Of a DNA stretch of 64,000 nt, positions 29,160 through 38,546 are shown one piece after another. Below the pieces are notes generated by a model that saw only the letters and a program-made list of their open reading frames with translations, had not been told where the DNA came from and made no database searches. The stretch is from Paracoccus xiamenensis. Its GTDB lineage: Bacteria; Pseudomonadota; Alphaproteobacteria; Rhodobacterales; Rhodobacteraceae. Where the stretch lies: contig NZ_JAAOHY010000001.1 of the NCBI RefSeq assembly GCF_011308835.1, positions 868,001 through 932,000 on the forward strand. Reading direction: 5' to 3'. Made by a program: the position numbers and the translations under genes. The stretch's first letter is position 1, and the number at the start of each line of letters is the position of its first letter.

Positions 29160-29584
29160 TGACCGATACCGCAATCCCGACCCGCCGCGCCAACTGGCCC
29201 GCGATCTATGGGGCGGCCATCATCATCCTTGGTGCTGCCCTCGGCTTTTTGATCTGGGCCACGCCGGTGACCGAGGACGGCGCGAAGGCATGGACCGATC
29301 CGATGATCCCCGGCGGGTGGATGGCGTGGACCTTCCCGGTCGCGCTGTTCTTCTGGGTCATCGCCAGCCTGCTGGTCCTGTTCACCATTCTGGCCGTCCG
29401 CTTCCCGGAAACGCCCCGACGCGGCATCCTGCGGATCGAAACCACGCGCGGGGACCGGCTGTTCATCACGCTTCTCGGCTCAGCCTTCATCTGCCTTGGC
29501 TGGCTGTTCTTCTTCGGCGCCCCGGTCTGGTGGGGCCTGATGCTATGCCTCGTCTATGCCGCAGCGGTGTTTCGCTGGGTCTGA
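29159..29584 (+). CDS. glpU: small membrane protein of glycerol ABC operons (DUF2160)
   Basis: Membrane protein of 141 aa with about four hydrophobic segments (GAAIIILGAALGFLIWA, TFPVALFFWVIASLLVLF, LFITLLGSAFICLGWLFFF and GLMLCLVYAAAVF). It resembles the DUF2160 proteins always found between glpQ and the binding-protein gene in rhizobial and rhodobacteral glp operons, where it is called GlpU. It starts in a TGATG overlap with glpQ. Function is not established; conservation of place suggests an accessory transporter subunit. Confidence 0.8.
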
Positions 29585-29603
29585 CGGCACCACGATAAGC
29601 TGC

Positions 29604-29621
29604 GGGGCGGCTGCCCGCCCC
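29604..29621 (+). other. stem-loop upstream of the glycerol-binding protein gene
   Basis: GGGGCGG (29604-29610), 4-base loop, CCGCCCC (29615-29621) in the 69-base gap between glpU and the binding-protein gene. No T-run. With the hairpin at 31386 it brackets the binding-protein message and may protect a processed transcript. Confidence 0.5.
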
Positions 29622-29653
29622 CGGCATATAAAACGTCTCAACGGGAGGATCAC

Positions 29654-31375
29654 ATGAGACTGACTTACACGACCACCGCCATGGCGCTTGCGCTGATGGT
29701 GACCGGGGCACCGGCATTTGCGGATATGGATGCCGCGAAGGCCTTCCTCGATGCCGAAATCGGCGAGATGTCGTCGCTGTCGCGCGCCGATCAGGAAGCG
29801 GAAATGCAATGGTTCATCGATGCGGCAGCGCCGCTGGCGGGGATGGAAATCAAGGTCGTTTCCGAAACCATCACCACGCATGAATATGAATCGAAGGTGC
29901 TGGCCCCGGCCTTCACCGCGATCACCGGCATCAAGGTCACCCATGATCTGATCGGCGAGGGCGACGTCGTCGAAAAGCTGCAGACCCAGATGCAGACCGG
30001 CGAAAACATCTACGACGGCTATGTCAACGATTCCGATCTGATCGGCACCCATTGGCGCTATCAGCAGGCCCGCAGCCTGACCGACTGGATGGAAGGCGAA
30101 GGCAAGGACTTCACCAACCCTGGTCTGGATCTGGACGATTATCTGGGTCTGAAATTCACCACCGCGCCGGATGGCGACCTGTATCAGCTGCCCGACCAGC
30201 AATTCGCGAACCTCTACTGGTTCCGCTATGACTGGTTCAACGACCAGAAGACCAAGGACGATTTCAAGGCCAAATACGGCTATGATCTGGGCGTTCCGGT
30301 GAACTGGTCGGCCTATGAAGACATCGCCGAATTCTTCACCGGCCGCGACATGTCCTATATCGAGGGCGGCCCGACCTCTGCCTGGGGCAACATGGATTAC
30401 GGCAAGAAGGACCCCAGCCTCGGCTGGCGTTACACCGATGCCTGGATGTCCATGGCCGGCATGGGCGACAAAGGCGACCCGAACGGGCTGCCGGTCGACG
30501 AATGGGGCATCCGCGTGGACGAAAACTCGCGTCCTGTCGGCTCCTGCGTGGCGCGCGGTGGTGCGACGAACGACGCGGCGGCGGTCTATGCCGTCACCAA
30601 GGCGATCGACTGGCTGAACAAGTTCACGCCACCGGAAGCCATGGGCATGACCTTTGGTGAGGCCGGCCCGGTGCCGGCGCGTGGCGATATCGCCCAGCAG
30701 ATGTTCTGGTACACCGCCTTCACCGCCGATATGGTCAAGGAAGGCACTGCGGTCGTGAACGAGGACGGCACGCCGAAATGGCGCATGGCCCCTTCGCCTC
30801 ATGGCGCTTACTGGGAAGAAGGCACCAAGATCGGTTATCAGGACGTGGGGTCGTGGACGCTGCTGAAATCGACCCCCGTGGACCGCGCACAGGCCGCATG
30901 GCTGTATGCGCAGTTCGTCGGCTCGAAAACAGTGGACGTGAAGAAGTCCCATGTCGGGCTGACCTTCGTGCGCGAATCGACCGTTCAGGACCAGTCCTTC
31001 ACGGATCGCGCGCCGAAACTGGGCGGTCTGGTCGAATTCTACCGCTCGCCCGCGCGCGTGCAGTGGTCGCCGACCGGCACCAACATTCCTGACTATCCGA
31101 AGCTTGCGCAGCTGTGGTGGCAGAATATCGGTGACGCGCTGTCGGGTGCCAAAACCCCGCAGGAGGCGCTGGATGCCCTCTGCGCCGAGCAGGAGCGTGT
31201 GCTGGAGCGTCTGGAACGTGCAGGTGTTCAGGGCGATCTTGGGCCGGTGATGAACGAGGAAAAGGATCCGCAGGAATGGCTGGACGCACCCGGCGCACCT
31301 GTTGCGGCGCTGGAAAACGAAAAGCCGCAGGGCGAAACGGTTTCCTATGACGAGCTGCTGAAATCCTGGCAGTAA
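29654..31375 (+). CDS. glpV: glycerol ABC transporter, periplasmic substrate-binding protein
   Basis: Binding protein of 573 aa, large for the class but usual for GlpV. A signal peptide (MRLTYTTTAMALALMVTGAP, cleavage near AFADMDAA) sends it to the periplasm. The mature part has the family 1 pattern EYESKVLAPAFTAITGIKVT and many tryptophans. GGGAGG precedes the ATG. Expressed apart from its neighbours by flanking stem-loops. Assignment rests on operon position plus length. Confidence 0.9.
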   Translation: MRLTYTTTAMALALMVTGAPAFADMDAAKAFLDAEIGEMSSLSRADQEAEMQWFIDAAAPLAGMEIKVVSETITTHEYESKVLAPAFTAITGIKVTHDLIGEGDVVEKLQTQMQTGENIYDGYVNDSDLIGTHWRYQQARSLTDWMEGEGKDFTNPGLDLDDYLGLKFTTAPDGDLYQLPDQQFANLYWFRYDWFNDQKTKDDFKAKYGYDLGVPVNWSAYEDIAEFFTGRDMSYIEGGPTSAWGNMDYGKKDPSLGWRYTDAWMSMAGMGDKGDPNGLPVDEWGIRVDENSRPVGSCVARGGATNDAAAVYAVTKAIDWLNKFTPPEAMGMTFGEAGPVPARGDIAQQMFWYTAFTADMVKEGTAVVNEDGTPKWRMAPSPHGAYWEEGTKIGYQDVGSWTLLKSTPVDRAQAAWLYAQFVGSKTVDVKKSHVGLTFVRESTVQDQSFTDRAPKLGGLVEFYRSPARVQWSPTGTNIPDYPKLAQLWWQNIGDALSGAKTPQEALDALCAEQERVLERLERAGVQGDLGPVMNEEKDPQEWLDAPGAPVAALENEKPQGETVSYDELLKSWQ

Positions 31376-31385
31376 GACCGGGCAG

Positions 31386-31413
31386 GGCGGGCGGCTGCGG
31401 CTGCCCGCCTTTT
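31386..31413 (+). terminator. terminator or attenuator between glpV and glpK
   Basis: GGCGGGC (31386-31392) and GCCCGCC (31403-31409) form a stem followed by TTTT and C. It would end part of the operon transcripts after the binding-protein gene and leave a lower level of glpK message. Confidence 0.7.
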
Positions 31414-31468
31414 CTTATGACATTTTCGACGGGCGTCTGCGCCCGGCAGCACGGGGGGAAGCTGCGCC

Positions 31469-32956
31469 ATGACCCATATCCTTGCCATCGATCAGGGCAC
31501 GACCTCGTCCCGCGCCATCCTTTTTGACGCGGAGCTTCGCCCCGTCGCCACCGCGCAGGAAGAATTTCCCCAGCATTACCCGCAATCGGGCTGGGTCGAA
31601 CATGACCCCTCGGACATCTGGGCCACCGTCGCCGCCACCGCGCGGGCGGCGATCGAGAAGGCAAAGATTCAGGCCTCGGCCATCAGCGCCATCGGCATCA
31701 CCAATCAGCGCGAAACCACGCTGCTGTGGGATCGTGCGACCGGGCAACCGCTGCATAATGCGATTGTCTGGCAGGACCGCCGCACATCCGATATCTGCGC
31801 GTCGCTGAAAGATCAGGGCCACGAGGAGATGGTCACCGCGCGCACCGGCCTTCTGCTGGACCCCTATTTTTCGGGCACCAAGCTGAAATGGCTGCTGGAC
31901 AACATCCCCGGCGCGCGCGAACGGGCGGCGAAGGGCGAGCTGGCCTTTGGCACCGTCGACAGCTGGCTGATCTGGAACCTGACCGGCGGCAAGGTGCATG
32001 CGACCGATGCGACCAATGCGGCGCGCACGCTGCTGTATAACATCGCCGAAAACCGCTGGGACGACGAGATCCTGGCGCTTCTGGAGATTCCCGCCGCCCT
32101 GCTGCCCGAGGTCCGCGATTGCGCCGATGATTTCGGCGTGACACGCGCCGATCTGTTCGGGCGCGAGATCCCCATATTGGGCGTTGCGGGCGATCAGCAT
32201 GCCGCCGCGATGGGGCAGGCCTGTTTCCAGCCCGGCATGATGAAATCGACCTATGGCACTGGCTGCTTCGCACTGTTGAATACGGGCGAGGAGATGGTGC
32301 CCTCGACCAACCGGCTGCTGACCACCATCGCTTACCGGCTTGACGGCCGGACCACCTATGCGCTGGAAGGCTCGATCTTCATTGCCGGTGCGGTCGTGCA
32401 ATGGCTGCGTGACGGGCTGAAGATCATTCGCCATGCGTCCGAAACGCAGGGGTTGGCCGAGGCCGCCGATCCGACGCAGGACGTGGTGCTGGTGCCGGCC
32501 TTCACCGGGCTTGGCGCGCCCTATTGGCGGCCGGAAAGCCGCGGCGCGGTCTATGGGCTGACCCGCAATTCCGGGCCGGCGGAATTTGCCCGCGCGGCGC
32601 TGGAAAGCGTCGGTTATCAGACGCGCGACCTGCTGGAGGCCATGCATGCCGACTGGACGGCAGAGGCCGAGGGCGTATTGCGCGTCGATGGCGGCATGGT
32701 GGCTTCTGACTGGGCGATGCAGTTCCTGTCCGACATTCTGGGCGCGCCGGTGGACCGGCCGATCGTGACTGAAACCACCGCGCTCGGCGCGGCATGGCTT
32801 GCGGGGATGCGGGCCGGGATCTGTCCGGGACAGGAAGGATTTGCCGAAAGCTGGGCGCTTGAACGCCGCTTTGATCCTGCCATGGATGAGGATAAGCGGT
32901 CCGCGAAATACGCCCGCTGGCAGCGCGCCGTGCAAGCCACGATTTCCGCGACATGA
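31469..32956 (+). CDS. glpK: glycerol kinase
   Basis: FGGY kinase of 495 aa converting glycerol to glycerol-3-phosphate in the cytoplasm, which traps it for GlpD. Hallmarks: ATP loop [32 protein letters not shown], and the glycerol-site segment [30 protein letters not shown] follows. GGGGGG lies about 10 bases before the ATG. It overlaps the following dehydrogenase gene by four bases. Confidence 0.96.
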   Translation: MTHILAIDQGTTSSRAILFDAELRPVATAQEEFPQHYPQSGWVEHDPSDIWATVAATARAAIEKAKIQASAISAIGITNQRETTLLWDRATGQPLHNAIVWQDRRTSDICASLKDQGHEEMVTARTGLLLDPYFSGTKLKWLLDNIPGARERAAKGELAFGTVDSWLIWNLTGGKVHATDATNAARTLLYNIAENRWDDEILALLEIPAALLPEVRDCADDFGVTRADLFGREIPILGVAGDQHAAAMGQACFQPGMMKSTYGTGCFALLNTGEEMVPSTNRLLTTIAYRLDGRTTYALEGSIFIAGAVVQWLRDGLKIIRHASETQGLAEAADPTQDVVLVPAFTGLGAPYWRPESRGAVYGLTRNSGPAEFARAALESVGYQTRDLLEAMHADWTAEAEGVLRVDGGMVASDWAMQFLSDILGAPVDRPIVTETTALGAAWLAGMRAGICPGQEGFAESWALERRFDPAMDEDKRSAKYARWQRAVQATISAT

Positions 32957-34095
32957 GCGGGGCTTTCGGATTCGCGCTGCCCGGACAGGTGCTGTTCGGG
33001 CGCGGCGAGGCTGCGAAAGCGCCCGGCCTGATCGCCGCGTTCGGGGGCAGGGGTGTCGTCGTCCACGGCCATTCCGCCGACCGCGCCGCATGGCTGGTGG
33101 ACGCATTGCGCGCGGCGGGCCAACAAGTCACGGCGGTGGCCTGCGGGTCGGAACCGACGCTTCCCATGCTGATGGACGCTCTGGATCAGGCCCGCGCGGC
33201 GCGGCCCGACTGGGTAGCGTCTCTGGGCGGCGGCGCGGCCATCGACATGGGCAAGGCGCTGGCGGCGCTGATACCTGCGCCCGGCACCCCCATGGATCAC
33301 CTTGAGGTCGTGGGCCGCGCGCTGCCGCTGGCGGTTCCGCCCTTGCCCTTTGTTGCAATCCCCACCACCGCCGGCACCGGGGCCGAGGCCACACGCAACG
33401 CCGTCATCGGCCTGCCCGACCATGGCCGCAAGGTCTCGCTGCGTGACGTGCGGATGCTGCCGCGCATCGCCATTGTCGATCCAGCCCTGATAGATCATTG
33501 CCCGCGCGCGGTGACGCTGACCTCGGGGCTGGATGCGCTGGCGCAGGTGATCGAGCCCTATATTTCGGCCAAGGCCACGCCCTTCACTGATGCGCTGACC
33601 CTGCCGGTGATCGGGCCGGGTCTGGCGGCGCTTCGACGCCTGATGCAGGCCGAGGACGCGGCGGCGCGCGATACCATGGCCTGGGTCAGCCTGTCGGGCG
33701 GCATGGCGCTGGCGAATGGCGGTCTCGGCGCGGTGCATGGGTTGGCGGGCGTGATCGGCGGCGTGACGCCGGCGGCGCATGGGGCCATCTGCGGCGCGCT
33801 GTTGGGGCCGGTTCTTGCGATGAACCGGATGCGTGCCGAAGGCGAGGCCGCGCGCCGGATCGCCCATGTCTGCGACCTGATCGCCGCCGCGCTGTCGGTC
33901 CCCGAGGCCGACGCCCCTGCCGCACTTGCCGCATGGGCGCGCAACGCGGGGCTTCAGGGGCTGATGGCGCAGGGGCTGGATCCGTCGCTGCATGCGCAGG
34001 TGGCGAGGGCAGCGATGCAAAGCTCGTCCTACAAGGGCAACCCGGTCACCCTGACGGTGTCGGACCTGCAAGAGGTTCTGGCCTCGGCGGCCTGA
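32953..34095 (+). CDS. iron-type (group III) alcohol dehydrogenase
   Basis: NAD(P)-dependent dehydrogenase of 380 aa. The glycine-rich nucleotide motif [15 protein letters not shown] near residue 93 and metal-ligand regions are visible: [15 protein letters not shown] (Asp), [12 protein letters not shown] and PAAHGAICG (His). The ATGA overlap with glpK places it in the glycerol operon. Family members oxidise glycerol, 1,3-propanediol, lactaldehyde or reduce maleylacetate; the context favours a small polyol or aldehyde. It is not the classical GldA by motif reading. A strong hairpin near 34154-34183 follows. Confidence 0.82.
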   Translation: MSGAFGFALPGQVLFGRGEAAKAPGLIAAFGGRGVVVHGHSADRAAWLVDALRAAGQQVTAVACGSEPTLPMLMDALDQARAARPDWVASLGGGAAIDMGKALAALIPAPGTPMDHLEVVGRALPLAVPPLPFVAIPTTAGTGAEATRNAVIGLPDHGRKVSLRDVRMLPRIAIVDPALIDHCPRAVTLTSGLDALAQVIEPYISAKATPFTDALTLPVIGPGLAALRRLMQAEDAAARDTMAWVSLSGGMALANGGLGAVHGLAGVIGGVTPAAHGAICGALLGPVLAMNRMRAEGEAARRIAHVCDLIAAALSVPEADAPAALAAWARNAGLQGLMAQGLDPSLHAQVARAAMQSSSYKGNPVTLTVSDLQEVLASAA

Positions 34096-34153
34096 TGTCG
34101 GGGCATATATGCGGTTCCGGTGCTCGCCGAAATCGACCGTGACAGGCCATGCG

Positions 34154-34225
34154 CGGCGCTGAATGCAGCCTAAGCTGCGGCGCCGCCCGTCACGAAAGGC
34201 TGCGGCGGGCGCCGAGACGCCCGCC
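34154..34225. terminator. two hairpins between convergent dehydrogenase and symporter genes
   Basis: First hairpin: GCAGC (34165-34169) / GCTGC (34174-34178), extended outward by GGCGC/GCGCC pairing. Second: GGCGGGCG (34204-34211) / CGCCCGCC (34218-34225), right after the symporter stop on the minus strand. Neither has a good T-run, so termination efficiency is uncertain. Confidence 0.5.
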
Positions 34226-34233
34226 CGCGTGAT

Positions 34234-35562
34234 CTATTGCCGCAGTTCATTCATCGTGGGCGTGTCCATGACATGCGGGGTGTCATAGGCTTGCTGGTCC
34301 AACTCGCCCTCGCTTTTCCCGACCACCACGGACACTGCGCAATCGCCAGTCACATTCAGCGCCGTACGCGCCATGTCGAGGATCCGGTCGATGCCCGCAA
34401 TCACCGCCACGCCTTCCAGCGGCAACCCGACCGAAGCCAGCACCAGCGACAGCATGATCACACCCGCCCCCGGCACGCCCGCCGTCCCGATCGAGGCAAG
34501 CGTCGCGGTCAGGATGATGGTGACATAGTCGGCACCGCCAAGGTCCACCCCGAAGGCCTGCGCCACGAACAGCGCACAGACGCCCTGATACAGCGCCGTG
34601 CCGTCCATGTTGATGGTCGCCCCCAGCGGCAACACGAAACTGGAAATCCCGCGCGACACGCCGAGGTTCTTTTCCGCCGCCGTCATCGACACTGCCAGCG
34701 TGCCAGAGCTGGAGGTCGAGGTGAAGGCCACCATGGCGGGTTCGAACACGCCTTGGAAAAAGCGCGCCGGGTTCAGCCGCGCCAGCAGCTTGACCAGGCC
34801 GCCATAGACCAGCACGGCATGGATGACGCAGCCCAGATAGACGGCAAAGATCACCTTGCCCAGCGGCAGGAGCATGTCGAGGCCGTATGTCCCAGCCACC
34901 CAGACCATCAGCGCAAAGACACCGTAGGGCGCAAAGGCGATGATGATGGCGGTCAGCTTGTAAATCACCTCGGACAGCGATTCGAAGAATTCGCGCACCG
35001 GGCGGGCCTTGTCGCCGGCAAGATTGATGGCGATGCCGAACAGGATCGCGAAGACGATGAGCTGCAGCACATTGCCATCGACCGCGGCGGCGATCGGGTT
35101 GGTCGGGATCAGATCGACGACGATCTGGACAAGGCTGGGGGCGGCCCCGGCTTCGGCAGCGGCGGAGGCGGCCGACATGTCGATCCCGGCACCGGGTTGA
35201 AGGATGATCCCAAGCCCCAGCCCGATGGTGATCGCGATGGCGGTGGTGACCAGATACAGCAGCACCGTCTTTACCCCGACGCGGCCCATCTTGCCCAGAT
35301 CCTGCATCGACATCATGCCGACCACCAGCGACACGAAGATCAGCGGCACGATCAGCATCTTGATGGCGTTAACAAACATGGTGCCGACGGGCTTGATCGC
35401 CAGCGCGATGTCAGCATTTCCGGTCTGATTCAGCACGATGCCAAGCCCGGCACCCAGTGCCAGCGCGATGAAGATCTGCTTCCACAACATCATCCCGCGC
35501 CAGCGGCCCCAAAGACCGCGCGGCTGCGCGTGATCGTCGGGTATCTTCGTGTTGTCGGTCAT
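34234..35562 (-). CDS. dicarboxylate/amino acid:cation symporter (DAACS family)
   Basis: Membrane carrier of 442 aa with the DctA/GltP pattern: KMLIVPLIFVSLVVGMM, the serine-rich hairpin AFTSTSSSGTLAVSMTAAE, the LPLGATINMDGTALYQG loop and GVPGAGVIMLSLVL. These residues bind Na+/H+ and the dicarboxylate or acidic amino acid. GGGAGGGG precedes the ATG. Just upstream on the same strand lies a truncated aspartase, which suggests the original substrate was aspartate or a C4-dicarboxylate. Confidence 0.92.
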   Translation of the reverse strand: MTDNTKIPDDHAQPRGLWGRWRGMMLWKQIFIALALGAGLGIVLNQTGNADIALAIKPVGTMFVNAIKMLIVPLIFVSLVVGMMSMQDLGKMGRVGVKTVLLYLVTTAIAITIGLGLGIILQPGAGIDMSAASAAAEAGAAPSLVQIVVDLIPTNPIAAAVDGNVLQLIVFAILFGIAINLAGDKARPVREFFESLSEVIYKLTAIIIAFAPYGVFALMVWVAGTYGLDMLLPLGKVIFAVYLGCVIHAVLVYGGLVKLLARLNPARFFQGVFEPAMVAFTSTSSSGTLAVSMTAAEKNLGVSRGISSFVLPLGATINMDGTALYQGVCALFVAQAFGVDLGGADYVTIILTATLASIGTAGVPGAGVIMLSLVLASVGLPLEGVAVIAGIDRILDMARTALNVTGDCAVSVVVGKSEGELDQQAYDTPHVMDTPTMNELRQ

Positions 35563-35623
35563 ATTCCCCTCCCTCGGAGTTTAATGCGGCGGCGCAAAAG
35601 CGCCTCCGTTAATTTCGTCGTGT

Positions 35624-35890
35624 TCAAGAAACCTTCGCCCGCAGCGTCTGCGGACCCAGAACCACATCCGGTTGAAAAGCCTCACCCATGTCGGCATCGC
35701 TTAAGCCGCCGACAAAGTGGGCAGCTTCCTTGACCGTCGGCAGCGACCGGACCAGTTCGGGGAAGTGGTTCAGCCCAACTCCGGGGCGCGGCAAACTGTC
35801 CAGTGCCCGCAGGCTATGCAACCCGTACCGGGCGCCTGCAGGCACGCCGATCTCGCCCAACGAGCCATGTTCGGTCCGCGTTGTCGTCAT
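35624..35890 (-). pseudogene. aspA: N-terminal remnant of aspartate ammonia-lyase
   Basis: An 88-codon frame whose first ~65 residues look like the start of aspartase/class II fumarase: RTEHGSLGEIGVPAGARYGL, HSLRALDSLP, then a PELVRSLPTVKEAAHF segment. Real aspartases are about 460-480 aa and carry the SSxMPxKxN catalytic loop, absent here. The frame ends after GPQTLRAKVS and only ~60 bases separate it from the symporter gene, so most of the gene is gone. A good GGAGAGG ribosome site and ATG remain. Aspartase next to an aspartate/dicarboxylate symporter is a common pairing. A short functional protein cannot be excluded. Confidence 0.65.
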
Positions 35891-36499
35891 CGGTCAATCC
35901 TCTCCCAACTGGTGGAATCACGTTGTTCCGGGCTATGGGAGTATCTGTTTTCAGTCTCGACGTGCCGGCGGTGATTTCGATCCGTCGCGCCTGTCAGGCG
36001 AAGCGCTGGCACAGTGGCATCGTGATTCCCAATGCGGTCGTTGAGTGCGTTCTGCAAAATGTGCATCAGAATCAGTGTGGCTCAAAAAATTCGACTGCAT
36101 TGTGTCAATTCATTCATGTAAATCAATTGGATATTTTATTTTCGCTGCTGTCGGACCCCGGAAATTTCTCGGGTGCAGCGGAAACCCGCGATGTCAGGCG
36201 GCCTACTGGTCGAACAGTTGATGAGAGGCGCTGATACCGGCCGCGCTTGCCGAGGGCGTTGACTTGCGCCATGTCCGCGCTGATCCGGAAGTTCTGCATT
36301 GCCCGATGTACAGGCAGCGCTTTGCACCCTTTGGTTCAAAAAAAATATTCAAATAAATCAATATATTATACGCATTCACTCGAATATTCTGAATTTACCT
36401 TGCAACTTTCCCTCAGGCGAGATCAGTTCAGGTCAGGCGATATCCTCATTTGCAATGCGGCAAATCGTCTCAGAATTTCTGCGCGAGATGGAGAATGAC
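35891..36499. other. AT-rich intergenic spacer, no gene supported
   Basis: The longest gene-free stretch of the window. Two blocks, about 36050-36155 and 36330-36420, are far richer in A+T than anything around them; the second holds TATATTATA at 36362-36370. A 58-codon minus-strand frame (36123-36299) lies between them but has no recognisable family and no ribosome site. The spacer must hold promoters for the amine oxidase operon and for the aspA remnant/symporter, and may be the scar of an insertion or deletion that broke aspA. Confidence 0.6.
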
Positions 36500-38086
36500 A
36501 TGACAAGCAATCCGACTGGAATGTCGCGTCGCGATCTGCTGACCATGGTCGGCATGACGGCTGGCGCCTCAGCAATGTACGCCGCCATGTCGGGCATGGG
36601 CTATGCCGCGACATCCGACTACAAGGGTCCGATCAAGCTGGAAGGTGATCCCAAGGGCACCAAGGTGCTGGTGCTGGGCGCGGGACTGGCTGGCATGACC
36701 GCCGCCTATGAACTGCGTAATGCCGGCTATAGCGTTCAGGTGCTGGAATATCGTGAAAAAGCGGGCGGCCGCTGCTGGACGCTGCGCAGCGGTGACAGCT
36801 ATGCCGAACTGGGCGACGATGTTCAGGAGGTGCAATTCGCCGAGGGCAATTACATGAACCCCGGCCCTTGGCGCATCCCCTCGGACCACTACGCCGTGCT
36901 GGATTACTGCAAGCGCTTCGGCGTCAAGCTGGAGCCGTTCATTCAGGTCAACTGGAACGCCTACCTGCACAATACCGAGGCCTTCGAAGGCAAGCCGCAG
37001 CGCTTCAAGCAGATCCAGGCCGATTATCGCGGCCAGATCGCCGAATTGCTGGCCAAGGCCGTTGACCAGAAGAAGCTGGACGGTCTGGTGACAGATGCCG
37101 ATGCCGAAATGCTGGTCGCATCGCTGAAGAAATACGGCGTGCTGAACGATGACCTCGCCTATGTTAAATCTGACGCGGTGTCGCTGTATCGTGGATGGGA
37201 GAAGGATCCGGGCGGCGGCACCCAGGGACCGGGTGTGCCTTCGGACACGATCTCGCTGAGCGACATTTTGCAGGGGCGGCTGTGGAATGACCTCATCACC
37301 GGCGAATCCATCGACCATCAGGCGGCGATCTTCCAGCCCGTCGGCGGCATGGACATGATCGCGCAGGCCTTCGCCCGCGAATTGGGCGATGTCATCACCT
37401 ATGATGCCAAGGTCATCCGCATCCGCGGCAGCGAAACCGGCGTTGAGGCCACTTGGGTCGACAGCAATGGCGGCACCGAGGAGCAGACCGCGAGCGCCGA
37501 TTACTGCATCTGCACGATCCCCTTCTCGGTCCTCGGGCAGATCGACCACAATTTCTCGTCCGACATGTCGGCCGCAATCGACGATGTCTATTACGAGGCC
37601 TCGATCAAGGTCGGTCTGGAATTCAAGCGCCGGTTCTGGGAGCAGGACGATCACATCTATGGCGGGATCAGCTATACGAACCTGCCGATCACGCTGATTT
37701 CCTATCCCTCGACGGACTTCTTCAGTGACGGGCCGGGCGTGTTGCTGGCGACCTATTCCTGGGGCGCGGCTGCCTATCAGTTCAGTGCCGTCCCGCCCGC
37801 CGAACGGATCGAGCGCGCGCTGGAATTCGGGTCGCAGATCCATCCGCAATATCGTGACGAATTCGCCAGTGGCGTTTCCGTCGCCTGGCACCGGGTGCCC
37901 TGGACGCTGGGCTGTTACGGCATCTGGCGCAACCAGGAAGAATATTACCCGATCGCCACCCAGATGGATCAGCGCACGCTGATGGCGGGCGAACATATCT
38001 CGTACCTGCCGGCATGGCAGGAGGGCGCCATCCTGTCGGCGCTGGATGCCATCGAGCGTCTGCACAAGCATGTCATCGGCGCCTGA
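36500..38086 (+). CDS. Tat-exported flavin monoamine oxidase/dehydrogenase
   Basis: FAD amine oxidoreductase of 528 aa. A twin-arginine signal (MSRRDLLTMVG at residues 8-18, hydrophobic stretch to about 36) predicts export of the folded holoenzyme. The FAD motif KVLVLGAGLAGMTAAYELR begins near 55 and EKAGGRCWTLR near 87; the C-terminal FAD-contact region ends GEHISYLPAWQEGAILSALD. GGAG at 36490-36493 precedes the ATG at 36500; an in-frame ATG at 36488 overlaps that site. Cytochrome c and exported RidA genes follow, so electrons probably go to cytochrome rather than O2, as known for the related nicotine enzyme NicA2. Substrate amine unknown. Confidence 0.88.
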   Translation: MTSNPTGMSRRDLLTMVGMTAGASAMYAAMSGMGYAATSDYKGPIKLEGDPKGTKVLVLGAGLAGMTAAYELRNAGYSVQVLEYREKAGGRCWTLRSGDSYAELGDDVQEVQFAEGNYMNPGPWRIPSDHYAVLDYCKRFGVKLEPFIQVNWNAYLHNTEAFEGKPQRFKQIQADYRGQIAELLAKAVDQKKLDGLVTDADAEMLVASLKKYGVLNDDLAYVKSDAVSLYRGWEKDPGGGTQGPGVPSDTISLSDILQGRLWNDLITGESIDHQAAIFQPVGGMDMIAQAFARELGDVITYDAKVIRIRGSETGVEATWVDSNGGTEEQTASADYCICTIPFSVLGQIDHNFSSDMSAAIDDVYYEASIKVGLEFKRRFWEQDDHIYGGISYTNLPITLISYPSTDFFSDGPGVLLATYSWGAAAYQFSAVPPAERIERALEFGSQIHPQYRDEFASGVSVAWHRVPWTLGCYGIWRNQEEYYPIATQMDQRTLMAGEHISYLPAWQEGAILSALDAIERLHKHVIGA

Positions 38087-38113
38087 GTGACGCCACCGGA
38101 AAGGATCACAGCT

Positions 38114-38503
38114 ATGAAACGCATTTATCTGGCGGTTTTCGCAGCCATGACGGCGCTTTCGGGCGCGGCTTCGGCGCAGGATTTCGTGCAAAGCGGCAGC
38201 GATGCCAAACTGCCCGGGACCGAGGGCAAGGCGATCTATAACGCCATCTGTTCGGGCTGCCACATGGCCGCGGGAGAGGGCGCGACCGGGGCAGGGCATT
38301 ATCCGGCGCTGGCTGGAAACGCGAACCTGGAAGTGCCCGATTATCCGATCTACCTGATCATCAACGGGCAGAAGGCGATGCCGCCGGTCGGCGATGTGAT
38401 GGATGACGCCCAGATTGCCGCAGTCGTGAATTACATTCGCCACGATCTTGGTAATAACTTCGAAGGCGAGACCACTGCCGAAGACGTTGCCGCCGCGCGC
38501 TGA
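38114..38503 (+). CDS. periplasmic class I cytochrome c
   Basis: Small cytochrome of 129 aa. Signal peptide MKRIYLAVFAAMTALSGAAS is followed by a single CSGCH haem-binding motif at about 46-50 and a likely axial methionine in GQKAMPPVG (M89). Length and spacing fit a soluble monohaem electron carrier. It lies 27 bases after the amine oxidase gene and AAGGA precedes the ATG, so it is the natural electron acceptor for that flavoenzyme, passing electrons on toward a terminal oxidase. Confidence 0.92.
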   Translation: MKRIYLAVFAAMTALSGAASAQDFVQSGSDAKLPGTEGKAIYNAICSGCHMAAGEGATGAGHYPALAGNANLEVPDYPIYLIINGQKAMPPVGDVMDDAQIAAVVNYIRHDLGNNFEGETTAEDVAAAR

Positions 38504-38546
38504 TGCGGACCCGCCAATGAGACGGAACAGAATGAAAGGATATCAG

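Noticed and set aside
34237..35733. Plus-strand open frame of 498 codons
   Set aside because: Antisense to the symporter, whose membrane segments and substrate loops are unmistakable.
36123..36299. Possible 58-codon minus-strand gene in the AT-rich spacer
   Set aside because: No ribosome site and no recognisable family; open length is expected by chance.
36569..38443. Minus-strand open frame of 624 codons
   Set aside because: Fully antisense to the amine oxidase and cytochrome c genes, which have clear FAD, Tat and haem motifs.
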